From JANPCX01 sp031431125 (GTDB lineage: Bacteria > Pseudomonadota > Gammaproteobacteria > Burkholderiales > Burkholderiaceae_C), in assembly GCA_031431125.1 (NCBI GenBank), contig JANPCX010000021.1, forward strand, positions 1 to 64,000: DNA of 64,000 nucleotides. Direction: 5' to 3'. This document shows positions 36,926 to 46,421 of the stretch, in pieces. The notes below the pieces were generated by a model, which was not told where the DNA came from, made no database searches, and was given only the letters and a program-made list of their open reading frames with translations. Each line of letters begins with the position of its first letter. Position 1 is the stretch's first letter. Position numbers and translations under genes: made by a program.

Positions 36926-37702
36926 TCAGTGGGCTTTGTGATCAGCGCCCAAATAGGCTTCGATCACTTTGTCGTTGCGCTGCACGTCGTAAGGCGTGCC
37001 TTCGGCAATTTGTTTGCCGTAGTCCAGCACGGTAACGCGGTCGCACAAGCCCATGACAAGTTTCACATCGTGCTCAATCAGCAAAATCGTGCGGCCGTCG
37101 TTGCGGATGCGGTCGATGAGTTCGCGCAGCACGACTTTTTCTGTGGCGTTCATGCCAGCGGCGGGCTCGTCCAGTGCAATCAACTTGGGGTCGGTGGCCA
37201 AAGCACGGGCAATTTCCAAGCGGCGCTGGTCGCCATAACTCAGGGTGCGGGCTTTGTATTCAGAAAACTTGCCGATACCGACATAGTCCAACAACTCTTG
37301 CGCTCGTTTGGCAATGGCAGCCTCTTCCGCTACAAAACCTTTGGTCTGAAAAATCGCGCCAAGCAGGCCTGAATGGGCGCGCACATGGCGACCCACCATC
37401 ACGTTCTCGAGCGCTGTCATATCGGAAAACAGACGAATGTTCTGGAAGGTGCGTGCAATGCCCGCCTTGGCCACCTCGTGCACCGCCGTCGGCTTGTAGG
37501 GCGCGCCGCCCAACTCAAAACTCCCTGAGTCGGGGGTGTAAAGACCGGTGATGACGTTGAAGAAGGTGGTTTTGCCGGCGCCGTTGGGGCCAATCAGGCC
37601 ATAGACCTGGCCTTTGTTGATGGTGATGCCCACATCAGACAAGGCCTGCAGACCGCCAAAACGTTTGGAAATACCGGCGACTTTAAGTACGGTTTCTGTC
37701 AT
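36926..37702 (-). CDS. livG: Branched-chain amino acid ABC transporter ATP-binding protein LivG
   Basis: The 258-residue ATPase has Walker A GPNGAGKTTFFNVITG (about residue 38), signature LSYGDQRRLEIARAL (about 155), Walker B KLIALDEPAAGMN and the LivG-specific long insert RTFQNIRLFSDMTALENVMVGRH. It pairs with LivF beneath the LivHM permease. The ATG at 37702 is preceded by GGAGAG; the longer TTG frame from 37717 has no separate ribosome binding site. It starts 11 nt after livM. Confidence 0.94.
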   Translation of the reverse strand: MTETVLKVAGISKRFGGLQALSDVGITINKGQVYGLIGPNGAGKTTFFNVITGLYTPDSGSFELGGAPYKPTAVHEVAKAGIARTFQNIRLFSDMTALENVMVGRHVRAHSGLLGAIFQTKGFVAEEAAIAKRAQELLDYVGIGKFSEYKARTLSYGDQRRLEIARALATDPKLIALDEPAAGMNATEKVVLRELIDRIRNDGRTILLIEHDVKLVMGLCDRVTVLDYGKQIAEGTPYDVQRNDKVIEAYLGADHKAH

Positions 37703-37713
37703 GTCGCTCTCCT

Positions 37714-38829
<1,116 letters not shown>

Positions 38830-38849
38830 GGTTTTCTCCTGGCGTTCCA

Positions 38850-39773
38850 TCAGGCTCGGTCGGCGACACGCTCGCCAAGCAAGCCTTGCGGCCTCAAGGT
38901 GAGCACCAAGATGAGGACAATGAAGGCAAAGATGTCCTGGTAATGACTGCCCAGCACCCCACCCGTCAAGGCACCGATGTAGCCCGCACCCAAGGCTTCG
39001 ATCAAGCCCAAGAGCACGCCACCAACCATGGCTCCGGCCAAGTTGCCAATGCCGCCGAACACGGCGGCCGTGAAGGCCTTGAGGCCAGGTAAGAAGCCCA
39101 TGGCGTGGTTCACCGTGCCATAGTTGGCTGCATACATCACCCCCGCCAGTGCCGCCAGAGCAGCACCAATGATGAAGGTGGCAGAAATCACGTGGTCAGG
39201 ACGCACCCCCATGAGGGACGCCACCCGCGGATTTTCTGCCGTGGCCCGCATGGCCCGGCCCAGTTTGGTTTTGTTGACGAGGTACATCAGCGACGCCAAA
39301 GCGATGGCGGTGACGACCAAAATCAAGATTTGCACCGTATTGATGACGGCGCCAAAAACGTAATACGGCTCCACCGGCAAGAGCTGCGGATAGGGCTTGA
39401 AGTTGGGCTTCCAAATGATCATGGCCAGCGTCTGCAGCAGCAAACTCATGCCCATGGCGGTGATCAAGGGTGCCAGCCTGGGTGCGTTGCGCAGCGGTCG
39501 ATAGGCCACTTTCTCGATGGTGAAATTCAAAACCGAACACACCACGATGGCCGCAATCAAGGAGATCAGCAGCAGCAACCAACCGGGTAAACCCGAGGCT
39601 GCCAACACGGTGACCACCGTCCAGCTGGTCAGTGCCCCCACCATGAGCACATCGCCATGGGCGAAGTTGATGAGGTTGATGATGCCGTAGACCATCGTAT
39701 AGCCCAGTGCGATCAGCGCATACACGCTTCCCAGCACAAGTCCATTGATGATTTGCTGGACAAAAGTCTCCAT
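38850..39773 (-). CDS. livH: Branched-chain amino acid ABC transporter permease LivH
   Basis: The 307-residue membrane protein shows the LivH pattern: QQIINGLVLGSVYALIALGYTMVYGIINLINFAHGDVLMVGA at the N terminus and GRAMRATAENPRVASLMGV (the EAA-like cytoplasmic loop, about 190). GAGGAGAT upstream of the ATG at 39773 decides the start. It is the first gene of the operon. The 210 nt upstream, up to the rarA stop, are AT-rich near 39890-39960 and must carry the promoter. Confidence 0.94.
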   Translation of the reverse strand: METFVQQIINGLVLGSVYALIALGYTMVYGIINLINFAHGDVLMVGALTSWTVVTVLAASGLPGWLLLLISLIAAIVVCSVLNFTIEKVAYRPLRNAPRLAPLITAMGMSLLLQTLAMIIWKPNFKPYPQLLPVEPYYVFGAVINTVQILILVVTAIALASLMYLVNKTKLGRAMRATAENPRVASLMGVRPDHVISATFIIGAALAALAGVMYAANYGTVNHAMGFLPGLKAFTAAVFGGIGNLAGAMVGGVLLGLIEALGAGYIGALTGGVLGSHYQDIFAFIVLILVLTLRPQGLLGERVADRA

Positions 39774-39983
39774 GAAGGGATCTCCTCGGTTCGGTATCAG
39801 GGCCGGTGTGGTCCACCAGGTCAGCAGGCAAGAAACCCGCCAATCGGAAAAAACCACCCCCGCATTGCACATGGGGTGCGCTGAGGAATTCTAGACGTTT
39901 AATCGACCAACAAACATTCTGAGACTTATCTAAATCATAGAGACTTACACTAATTGACGAGGCCGATGTAAACAAAAATTCGA

Positions 39984-41276
39984 CTAAATGCGGGTTTTTC
40001 GCAGTTCATTCAAACGTTCTGAAATGCGAATTTCCAAGCCCCGATCAACAGGCTCGTAGAGCGTGTGCTGCGGCATGGCGTCCGGCCAGTAGCGTTCGCC
40101 TTGGGCGACACCACCTGGCTCGTCATGGGCATACCGATAGCCTTTGCCGTAGTCCAAATCCTTCATCAGCCGGGTCGGTGCATTGCGCAAATGCAAGGGC
40201 ACGGGTTGTGTGCCGCTTTGTTGCACCAATGTGCGGGCGGCCTTATAGGCAAGGTACACCGCATTGGACTTGGGCGCCATCGCGAGATACACCACCACCT
40301 GGGCCAAGGCCAGCTCACCTTCAGGCGAGCCCAAACGCTCAAAGGTCAGTGCGCCGTCATTGGCCATGGCCAGCGCGCGGGGATCGGCCAGTCCAATGTC
40401 TTCGCTGGCCATGCGCAGCAGTCGGCGCGCCAAATAACGCGGGTCAACGCCCGCGTCCAGCATGCGCACAAACCAGTAAAGCGCCGCATCGGGGTCACTG
40501 CCGCGTATGGATTTGTGCAAAGCCGAGATGGTGTCGTAAAAGTGGTCTCCGCCCTTGTCAAAGCGGCGCATTTGTTCACCCAAAGCGCTTTGCAGCAGGT
40601 TTTCGTCGAGCAATGCCGCGCCGGGGCCCGCCACACTCACCAGTGCGTCGTAGGCATTGAGCAGGCGCCTGGCATCGCCGTCGGCATAGTCCACCAATTG
40701 CCGCTCGGCCTTGGCCGACAGATCGGGTGCTTGCAGAAATGCCCGGGCGCGCTTTAGCAAGGCCGACAAGTCCTCCTCGGCCAGGGGTTTGAGCACATGC
40801 ACCGCGGCCCGAGACAGCAGCGCAGAGTTCACCTCAAAGGATGGGTTTTCCGTGGTGGCGCCGATGAAGACAAACAACCCGGATTCAACATGCGGCAAAA
40901 AGGCGTCCTGCTGCGATTTGTTGAAGCGGTGTACTTCGTCGACGAACACCACGGTGCGCCGCCCAGATGTGGCCGCAGCCATGGCACGGTCGACCGCTTC
41001 ACGGATGTCCTTCACGCCGCCCAGCACGGCCGACATGCTGATGAATTGGGCCTCGAAGGAATCTGCAATCAGCCGCGCCAGCGTGGTTTTTCCCACACCG
41101 GGCGGGCCCCACAGGATCATGGAATGCAAGCGGCCCGATTCAAACGCCACACGCAGTGGTTTGCCAGGGCCCACCAAATGCTGTTGTCCCATGACATCGG
41201 CCAGCGTTTGGGGCCGCAGGGCTTCTGCCAGTGGAACTGGCAGCGGTTCAGTCAATGGCAGTTCGTTTTTGGACAC
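39984..41276 (-). CDS. rarA: Replication-associated recombination protein A (AAA+ ATPase)
   Basis: The 430-residue protein is RarA/MgsA, a relative of clamp loaders that acts at stalled replication forks. Visible motifs are LAEALRPQTLADVMGQQHLVG (about 16), Walker A LWGPPGVGKTTLARLIA (about 56), Walker B VVFVDEVHRFNKSQQDAFLPHVE (about 108), sensor 1 FIGATTENPSFEVN (about 133) and the C-terminal YKAARTLVQQSGTQPVPLHLRNAPTRLMKDLDYGKGYRYAHDEPGG typical of the family. It is in the common ftsK-lolA-rarA order, but a 263-nt repeat element is inserted between lolA and rarA. Confidence 0.95.
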   Translation of the reverse strand: MSKNELPLTEPLPVPLAEALRPQTLADVMGQQHLVGPGKPLRVAFESGRLHSMILWGPPGVGKTTLARLIADSFEAQFISMSAVLGGVKDIREAVDRAMAAATSGRRTVVFVDEVHRFNKSQQDAFLPHVESGLFVFIGATTENPSFEVNSALLSRAAVHVLKPLAEEDLSALLKRARAFLQAPDLSAKAERQLVDYADGDARRLLNAYDALVSVAGPGAALLDENLLQSALGEQMRRFDKGGDHFYDTISALHKSIRGSDPDAALYWFVRMLDAGVDPRYLARRLLRMASEDIGLADPRALAMANDGALTFERLGSPEGELALAQVVVYLAMAPKSNAVYLAYKAARTLVQQSGTQPVPLHLRNAPTRLMKDLDYGKGYRYAHDEPGGVAQGERYWPDAMPQHTLYEPVDRGLEIRISERLNELRKTRI

Positions 41277-41298
41277 CGCAGGCTGTGGTTTGGGTTAG

Positions 41299-41561
41299 AA
41301 CCTATCCGTGAATAAGACAGCCCTGCGCCGGGGTTCCACACGCCTCAGGCGTAGGAGCAAACCGCGCCGTGGTGTGATCATCACAAGCGGGTTGTGACAC
41401 CCGCCTGTGGCCTGTGGGGTCCCGGCCCAAAGGGTTGTGACGACAAAGCGCGTCTGCGGCGTTGCAACCCTTGCCCAGGGGTAGACCCTGGGCTGCGGCT
41501 TGCGCCTTGCATCCATCGCTTTGTCGTCGCAACGCAGGGCTGTCTTATTCACGGATAGGTT
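41299..41561. repeat. MITE-like element A with perfect 29-bp terminal inverted repeats
   Basis: AACCTATCCGTGAATAAGAC at 41299-41318 (continuing AGCCCTGCG to 41327) is repeated exactly inverted at 41533-41561. Inside, TTGTGACGACAAAGCG (41435-41450) pairs with 41517-41532 (15 of 16), and a core at 41458-41510 contains CGTTGCAA, a perfect hairpin CCCAGGG/CCCTGGG (41474-41480 and 41486-41492) and TTGCGCCTTG. The core also occurs in the elements at 53311 and 56269. The element ends 1 nt from the lolA stop codon and 22 nt from the rarA start. No open frame of note is inside. Confidence 0.85.
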
Positions 41562-41562
41562 A

Positions 41563-42177
41563 TTACTGTTCAATCACGTCCGCCCCAGGCGGTGGCTTGA
41601 ACTGAAAACGCTCAATGGGCAGCACTGCATTGGGCACAAAACCGGTGAACTGCAGCACCGAGCGCTGGCCAAAGCTGTCCAGGATATCGACGGTGCTCAG
41701 GTCTTTGCCGCGAAACCCCACCAGCATGGCCTGAAAGCTGCCGTCCTTGGTTTTGGGTGTGGCCAGCACCCAGTCCAGACCCTCTTTGCTGGGCTGTTTG
41801 CTCAGGTCGAAGTCTTTGTCGAGCGCCCCGCCAGCCAGCAAGGCGGCCGGCGTGTTGCCCAGCGCCTGGGAGAATTTTCTGGAACTGGCTTGGTTCAAAT
41901 CGGCATCAAAAATCCAAACCTTTTGGCCGTCGCCCACGATGAGTTGCTCATAGGGCTGGGTGTAGGCGAAGCGAAAACGGTTGGGGCGCACAAACTCGAA
42001 ACTGCCCCCAGAGGTTTTTTTTCGCGCACCATCGGGTGAGGTGACGGTTTGGGTGAACTGGGCGCGGCCAGATTTCACCTCGCGCACAAAGTCCTTGAGT
42101 GCATCAACGGCGTCGGCCTGAGCCCCCAAGCACACACACCACAGGGCCACAGACAGGAGAGGTAGCTTGTATTTCAT
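41563..42177 (-). CDS. lolA: Outer-membrane lipoprotein carrier protein LolA
   Basis: The 204-residue periplasmic chaperone carries lipoproteins from LolCDE to LolB. It has a signal peptide (LLSVALWCVCLGAQA), the region RAQFTQTVTSPDG, GGSFEFVRPNRFRFAYTQPYEQLIVGDGQKVWIFDADLNQASSRKF (typical LolA core, about 58-103), and FDSFGQRSVLQFTGF-type C-terminal strands (LDSFGQRSVLQF). Its start overlaps the ftsK stop by 4 nt, so it is translated from the same mRNA. Directly after its stop lies repeat element A. Confidence 0.94.
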   Translation of the reverse strand: MKYKLPLLSVALWCVCLGAQADAVDALKDFVREVKSGRAQFTQTVTSPDGARKKTSGGSFEFVRPNRFRFAYTQPYEQLIVGDGQKVWIFDADLNQASSRKFSQALGNTPAALLAGGALDKDFDLSKQPSKEGLDWVLATPKTKDGSFQAMLVGFRGKDLSTVDILDSFGQRSVLQFTGFVPNAVLPIERFQFKPPPGADVIEQ

Positions 42178-44507
42178 TCGTTTCGTGACGGGACAATGAT
42201 GTCGCGGTTGCCGTTGGTGGACATGCTGCTAACGAGTCCGGACTGCTCCATTTGTTCCAACAAACGTGCCGCACGGTTGTAGCCAATGCGCAAATGGCGC
42301 TGGACCAAGGAAATAGAAGCGCGTTTGTGTTGCAACACGATGGCCACGGCCTGGTCGTACATCGGGTCGCTCTCACCACCAACGCTGCCCTCTCCTGCCA
42401 AGACATCGCCGCCATCGCTATCGAGGGTGCCACCTTCCAAAAGGCCTTCAATGTAGTTGGGTGCGCCCTGGGTTTTGAGGTAGTCGACCACACGGTGCAC
42501 CTCTTCGTCACTGACAAAGGCGCCGTGAACACGGATGGGCAGGCCGGTGCCCGAGGGCATGTAGAGCATGTCACCCATGCCGAGCAGGGCTTCGGCGCCC
42601 ATTTGATCGAGGATGGTGCGGCTGTCGATCTTGCTGCTGACTTGGAAGCTCAAGCGTGTGGGAATGTTGGCTTTGATGAGGCCCGTGATGACGTCCACAC
42701 TCGGTCGCTGCGTGGCCAAAATCAAATGAATGCCAGCCGCACGGGCTTTTTGGGCCAAGCGCGCAATCAGTTCTTCAATTTTTTTGCCCACCACCATCAT
42801 CAGATCGGCCAGCTCGTCGATGACGATGACCACATAGGGCAGCCGTTCAATCGGCTCGGGGGCCTCGGGGGTGAGGCTGAACGGGTTGGGCAGCTTCTCA
42901 CCACGCGCGGTGGCTTCGTCTATCTTTTTGTTGAAGCCCGCCAGGTTGCGTACCCCGAGCTTGCTCATAAGTTTGTAGCGCCGCTCCATCTCGCCCACAC
43001 CCCAGTTCAGGGCGTTGGCGGCCTGTTTCATGTCGGTGACGACGGGGCAGAGCAAGTGTGGAATGCCTTCGTAGACACTCATCTCCAGCATTTTGGGGTC
43101 GATCAAGATCAAACGCACATCACGCGCTTCGGCTTTGTAAAGCAAGCTCAAAATCATGGCGTTGATGCCGACCGACTTGCCTGAACCCGTCGTACCGGCC
43201 ACCAAGCAGTGCGGCATCTTCGCTAGGTCAGCCACCACGGGCGCGCCGATGATGTCCTTGCCCAGCCCGATGGTGAGCTGGGACGCGGCGGCGTTGTAAA
43301 CCTCAGACCCCAGGATTTCCGACAAGCGAATGGTCTGGCGTTTGGCATTGGGCAGCTCCAGCGCCATGGTGGTTTTGCCGGGAATGGTTTCCACCACACG
43401 AATGCTGACCAAGCTCAGGCTGCGTGCCAAGTCTTTCGCCAGACTCACCACCTGAGAGCCTTTGACGCCGGTGGCCGGTTCGATCTCGTAGCGCGTGATC
43501 ACGGGGCCGGGAGACGCGGTGACGACACGCACCTCGACACCAAAGTCTTTGAGTTTTTTCTCAATCAATCGAGACGTCATCTCCAGCGTTTCAGAGGTGA
43601 CAGTTTCCACACGCACGCTGGGCGCGGCGTCCAGCAAATCAACCTGGGGCAGCTTGGTGTCGGCCAGTTCGCTGAAGAGCGGCTTTTGTTTCTCTTTGGC
43701 CACCCGCGCACTCTTGGGCACTTCGATGAGGGGCGCTTCAATCAAGATGGGTTCGTGGTTTTCTTGCAGCCGGTGCTCCACCTTGGCCATCACCTCGCGT
43801 TCACGCTGCGCTTGTTCACCGAGCTGGATGTCCTGGGCCATCTCCAAACGTTCTTCGCGCCGTTCACGCACAGCATCGAGTTTGCTGCCCAGCCACTCCG
43901 CCACACCGAGCCATGAAAAGCGAAACGCCAGGGCCAAACCCGCCACCAGCATGGCAATCCACAGCACACCAGATCCCGCAAAGCCCAACCAAATTTGGCT
44001 GCTCGAGCCCAGCAAGAACCCGAGGACGCCACCGGCATGGCCGCCCGGAATGCGCGCCTCCCAGCCGTAAACCCGGGACCACTCTAAGGCGCAACTGGCG
44101 CATAGAAGCAGCAATACGCCGGCGGCAAGCCACCACAGTGGCGCTTGTTCGGTGGTTGTGGCGCCGCCGCGCAGCAAACGGGCCAGTGCGGACAACCATG
44201 TCCGCAGGGCAACCGCCATCAGCCACCAGGCAGAGTAACCAAACAAGACGAAAGCCAGATCCGCGCCCCAAGCCCCTAAAACGCCAGCGCGGTTGTGCAC
44301 CCCACTGCCATCACCCGAGGTGGAAAACGAAGCGTCGAGCGGGCTGTGGGTGAGCAAGGCCAGCAGCGCGATCAGCCACAGCACAGCACCCAAAAAAACT
44401 GCTGTCTTCAATCGCCATTGACCGGTCTGCGCTGGGAAACCAGACCCTGCTGAAGCGGTCGTCCGCGTCGAGGCGGCATCCGTGAGTGAACCGAGTGGAA
44501 ACGTCAT
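42174..44507 (-). CDS. ftsK: DNA translocase FtsK
   Basis: The 777-residue protein has four N-terminal membrane segments (about residues 35-200), a short linker with a coiled coil and a motor domain: the alpha region (SLAKDLARSLSLVSIRVVETIPGKTTMALELPN), Walker A VAGTTGSGKSVGINAMI (about 440), Walker B VVIVIDELADLMMV (about 560) and the DNA-reading gamma winged helix at the C terminus (ISLVQRHLRIGYNRAARLLEQME). It segregates chromosome ends at the septum. The ATG at 44507 is preferred over the TTG at 44525. The linker is short compared with E. coli FtsK. Confidence 0.95.
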   Translation of the reverse strand: MTFPLGSLTDAASTRTTASAGSGFPAQTGQWRLKTAVFLGAVLWLIALLALLTHSPLDASFSTSGDGSGVHNRAGVLGAWGADLAFVLFGYSAWWLMAVALRTWLSALARLLRGGATTTEQAPLWWLAAGVLLLLCASCALEWSRVYGWEARIPGGHAGGVLGFLLGSSSQIWLGFAGSGVLWIAMLVAGLALAFRFSWLGVAEWLGSKLDAVRERREERLEMAQDIQLGEQAQREREVMAKVEHRLQENHEPILIEAPLIEVPKSARVAKEKQKPLFSELADTKLPQVDLLDAAPSVRVETVTSETLEMTSRLIEKKLKDFGVEVRVVTASPGPVITRYEIEPATGVKGSQVVSLAKDLARSLSLVSIRVVETIPGKTTMALELPNAKRQTIRLSEILGSEVYNAAASQLTIGLGKDIIGAPVVADLAKMPHCLVAGTTGSGKSVGINAMILSLLYKAEARDVRLILIDPKMLEMSVYEGIPHLLCPVVTDMKQAANALNWGVGEMERRYKLMSKLGVRNLAGFNKKIDEATARGEKLPNPFSLTPEAPEPIERLPYVVIVIDELADLMMVVGKKIEELIARLAQKARAAGIHLILATQRPSVDVITGLIKANIPTRLSFQVSSKIDSRTILDQMGAEALLGMGDMLYMPSGTGLPIRVHGAFVSDEEVHRVVDYLKTQGAPNYIEGLLEGGTLDSDGGDVLAGEGSVGGESDPMYDQAVAIVLQHKRASISLVQRHLRIGYNRAARLLEQMEQSGLVSSMSTNGNRDIIVPSRNE

Positions 44508-44553
44508 CTGCGCATTGTGGCGCAAGGCACCGAGCCGCCCTCGGGAGGCAGAC

Positions 44554-45216
44554 TCAGGAGAGCCGCTCGCGGATGATCACCGAACCGTTGTCTTGGGTTT
44601 CAATGATTCCGCGCTCTTCCAGGTCCTTCATGACACGGCTGACCATTTCGCGGGAAGCGCCCACGACTTTTGCCAGGTCTTGGCGCGAAACTTTGCCGCG
44701 AATGATTTTCACGCCGTTGTCGTCCTCGGACATGTCGAGCAAAGACCGCGCCACTCGGCCGTACACATCGAGCAGCGCCAAGGATTCAATCTGTCTGTCG
44801 GCGTTTCTCAAGCGCTGCACCAGGCCCCGCATGATGGCGTAGGACAGACTGGAGTTTTCGGGCAAACAGCGTGCGAATTCAGCACGCCCCAGCACCAGCA
44901 TGTCGGTTTGTACCTCGGCCCGCACCGTGGCAGAGTGGGGTTCGTTGTCGATGAGGCTCATCTCGCCCACATAGTCGCCCGACTCCAGTACAGCGAGAAT
45001 CACCTCTCGACCGCGTGAGTCGGCGGTGAGCACACGGGCACGTCCCGTTAACAATATGAACAAAGCATTTGATTTTTGACCATGCTCGACAATGATTTCC
45101 CCGCGGCGAAAGCGCCGCTTCACGACGCCATCGGCAATGCCTTGCGCTTGTTCGCTGGTCAGCATGGAAAACAAAGGAACTCGACGAATCAAGTCGAGGC
45201 TGGAAAGCATGGCCAT
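44554..45216 (-). CDS. Crp/Fnr-family transcriptional regulator
   Basis: The 220-residue regulator has an N-terminal cyclic-nucleotide-binding-type beta roll (VKRRFRRGEIIVEHGQKSNALFILLTGRARVL, GDYVGEMSLIDNEPHSATVRA, about residues 32-100), a long dimerisation helix and a C-terminal helix-turn-helix (VSRQDLAKVVGASREMVSRVMKDLEERGII, about 175-205). GEMSLID..PHSATVRA resembles the cAMP-binding cassette, and no FNR-type N-terminal cysteines are present, so it is Crp-like. It is encoded next to ftsK and divergent from trxB with 190 nt between the starts. Confidence 0.92.
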   Translation of the reverse strand: MAMLSSLDLIRRVPLFSMLTSEQAQGIADGVVKRRFRRGEIIVEHGQKSNALFILLTGRARVLTADSRGREVILAVLESGDYVGEMSLIDNEPHSATVRAEVQTDMLVLGRAEFARCLPENSSLSYAIMRGLVQRLRNADRQIESLALLDVYGRVARSLLDMSEDDNGVKIIRGKVSRQDLAKVVGASREMVSRVMKDLEERGIIETQDNGSVIIRERLS

Positions 45217-45406
45217 GAAGGTTTCCTTTTTTGTCTCTGGAATTGAACTTCAGCGTGAATGAATGTCAATTAAGTCACGGTTTATAACCCGGGCGATTGT
45301 GACTGACTATCGATGCAATCACGGGTGTTGAATCTAAATCACAACGGCGCCATGTCAGACTCTCGCCCTTGAACCTTTTTTCCAAGCACTTGAAACGCCT
45401 GACACC

Positions 45407-46357
45407 ATGAGCTCAACCACCCAACATGCCCGCGTCCTGATCCTCGGATCGGGCCCCGCCGGTTACACCGCCGCCATCTACGCCGCCCGCGCCAACCTCA
45501 AACCAATGCTGGTGACCGGGATCGCCCAGGGCGGGCAGTTGATGACAACCACCGATGTGGACAACTGGCCCGCTGACGTTGCCGGCGTACAAGGTCCGGA
45601 ATTGATGCAGCGCTTTTTGCAACACGCCGAGCGCTTCAACGCACAAATCGTGTTCGATCACATCCACACGGTGGATTTCTCCAAACGCCCCTTCACGCTT
45701 CAAGGTGACTCGGGTCACTACACCTGTGATGCGCTGATCATCGCCACCGGAGCGTCCGCCAAATACATCGGCTTGCCTTCCGAGGAGGCTTTCATGGGCC
45801 GCGGCGTCAGTGGCTGCGCCACTTGCGACGGATTTTTCTACCGCGATCAAGAGGTATGTGTCGTTGGCGGCGGCAATACCGCGGTCGAGGAAGCGCTCTA
45901 CTTGTCCAACATTGCCAGCAAAGTGCACTTGGTGCACCGCCGCGACAAGTTCCGCGCCGAGGCGATTCTTGTGGACAAACTCATGGACAAAGTGGCCGCC
46001 GGAAAAATGCAACTGCACCTGTGGAACACCCTAGACGAAGTGCTGGGCGATGCAAGCGGCGTGACCGGTGTACGGCTAAAAAGCACCCAAGACGGCAAAA
46101 CGTCGGACCTGACCCTCAAGGGATGTTTCATCGCCATTGGCCACCAACCCAACACTGACATTTTCAAAGACAAGCTGGAAATGAAAGACGGCTACATCGT
46201 GACCAAAAGCGGTCTCAACGGCTTGGCCACCATGACCAGCGTGCCCGGGGTGTTTGCCGCGGGCGACGTGCAAGACCACATCTACCGCCAAGCCATCACC
46301 AGTGCGGGGACGGGGTGCATGGCGGCCTTGGACGCACAGCGGTTTCTGGAGCAGTAA
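45407..46357 (+). CDS. trxB: Thioredoxin-disulfide reductase
   Basis: The 316-residue flavoenzyme transfers electrons from NADPH to thioredoxin. FAD-binding LILGSGPAGYTAAIYAARAN is at the N terminus, the redox pair in SGCATCDGFFY (Cys139 and Cys142, about), NADPH-binding VVGGGNTAVEEALYL (about 153), and C-terminal PGVFAAGDVQDHIYRQAITSAGTGCMAALDA. Length is normal. It is divergent from the Crp-like gene, and the unknown membrane-anchored gene follows after 64 nt. Confidence 0.96.
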   Translation: MSSTTQHARVLILGSGPAGYTAAIYAARANLKPMLVTGIAQGGQLMTTTDVDNWPADVAGVQGPELMQRFLQHAERFNAQIVFDHIHTVDFSKRPFTLQGDSGHYTCDALIIATGASAKYIGLPSEEAFMGRGVSGCATCDGFFYRDQEVCVVGGGNTAVEEALYLSNIASKVHLVHRRDKFRAEAILVDKLMDKVAAGKMQLHLWNTLDEVLGDASGVTGVRLKSTQDGKTSDLTLKGCFIAIGHQPNTDIFKDKLEMKDGYIVTKSGLNGLATMTSVPGVFAAGDVQDHIYRQAITSAGTGCMAALDAQRFLEQ

Positions 46358-46421
46358 TCGGGGGGCGGGCTGATTCGCTGCCACTGAGTTGACCGAACCC
46401 ATATTTCACACCAGTCTGTTG

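Noticed and set aside
45217..45406. CRP or FNR box between the Crp-like gene and trxB
   Set aside because: TGTGA and TCACG half-sites occur but are 16 nt apart instead of 6, and no TTGAT-N4-ATCAA is present.
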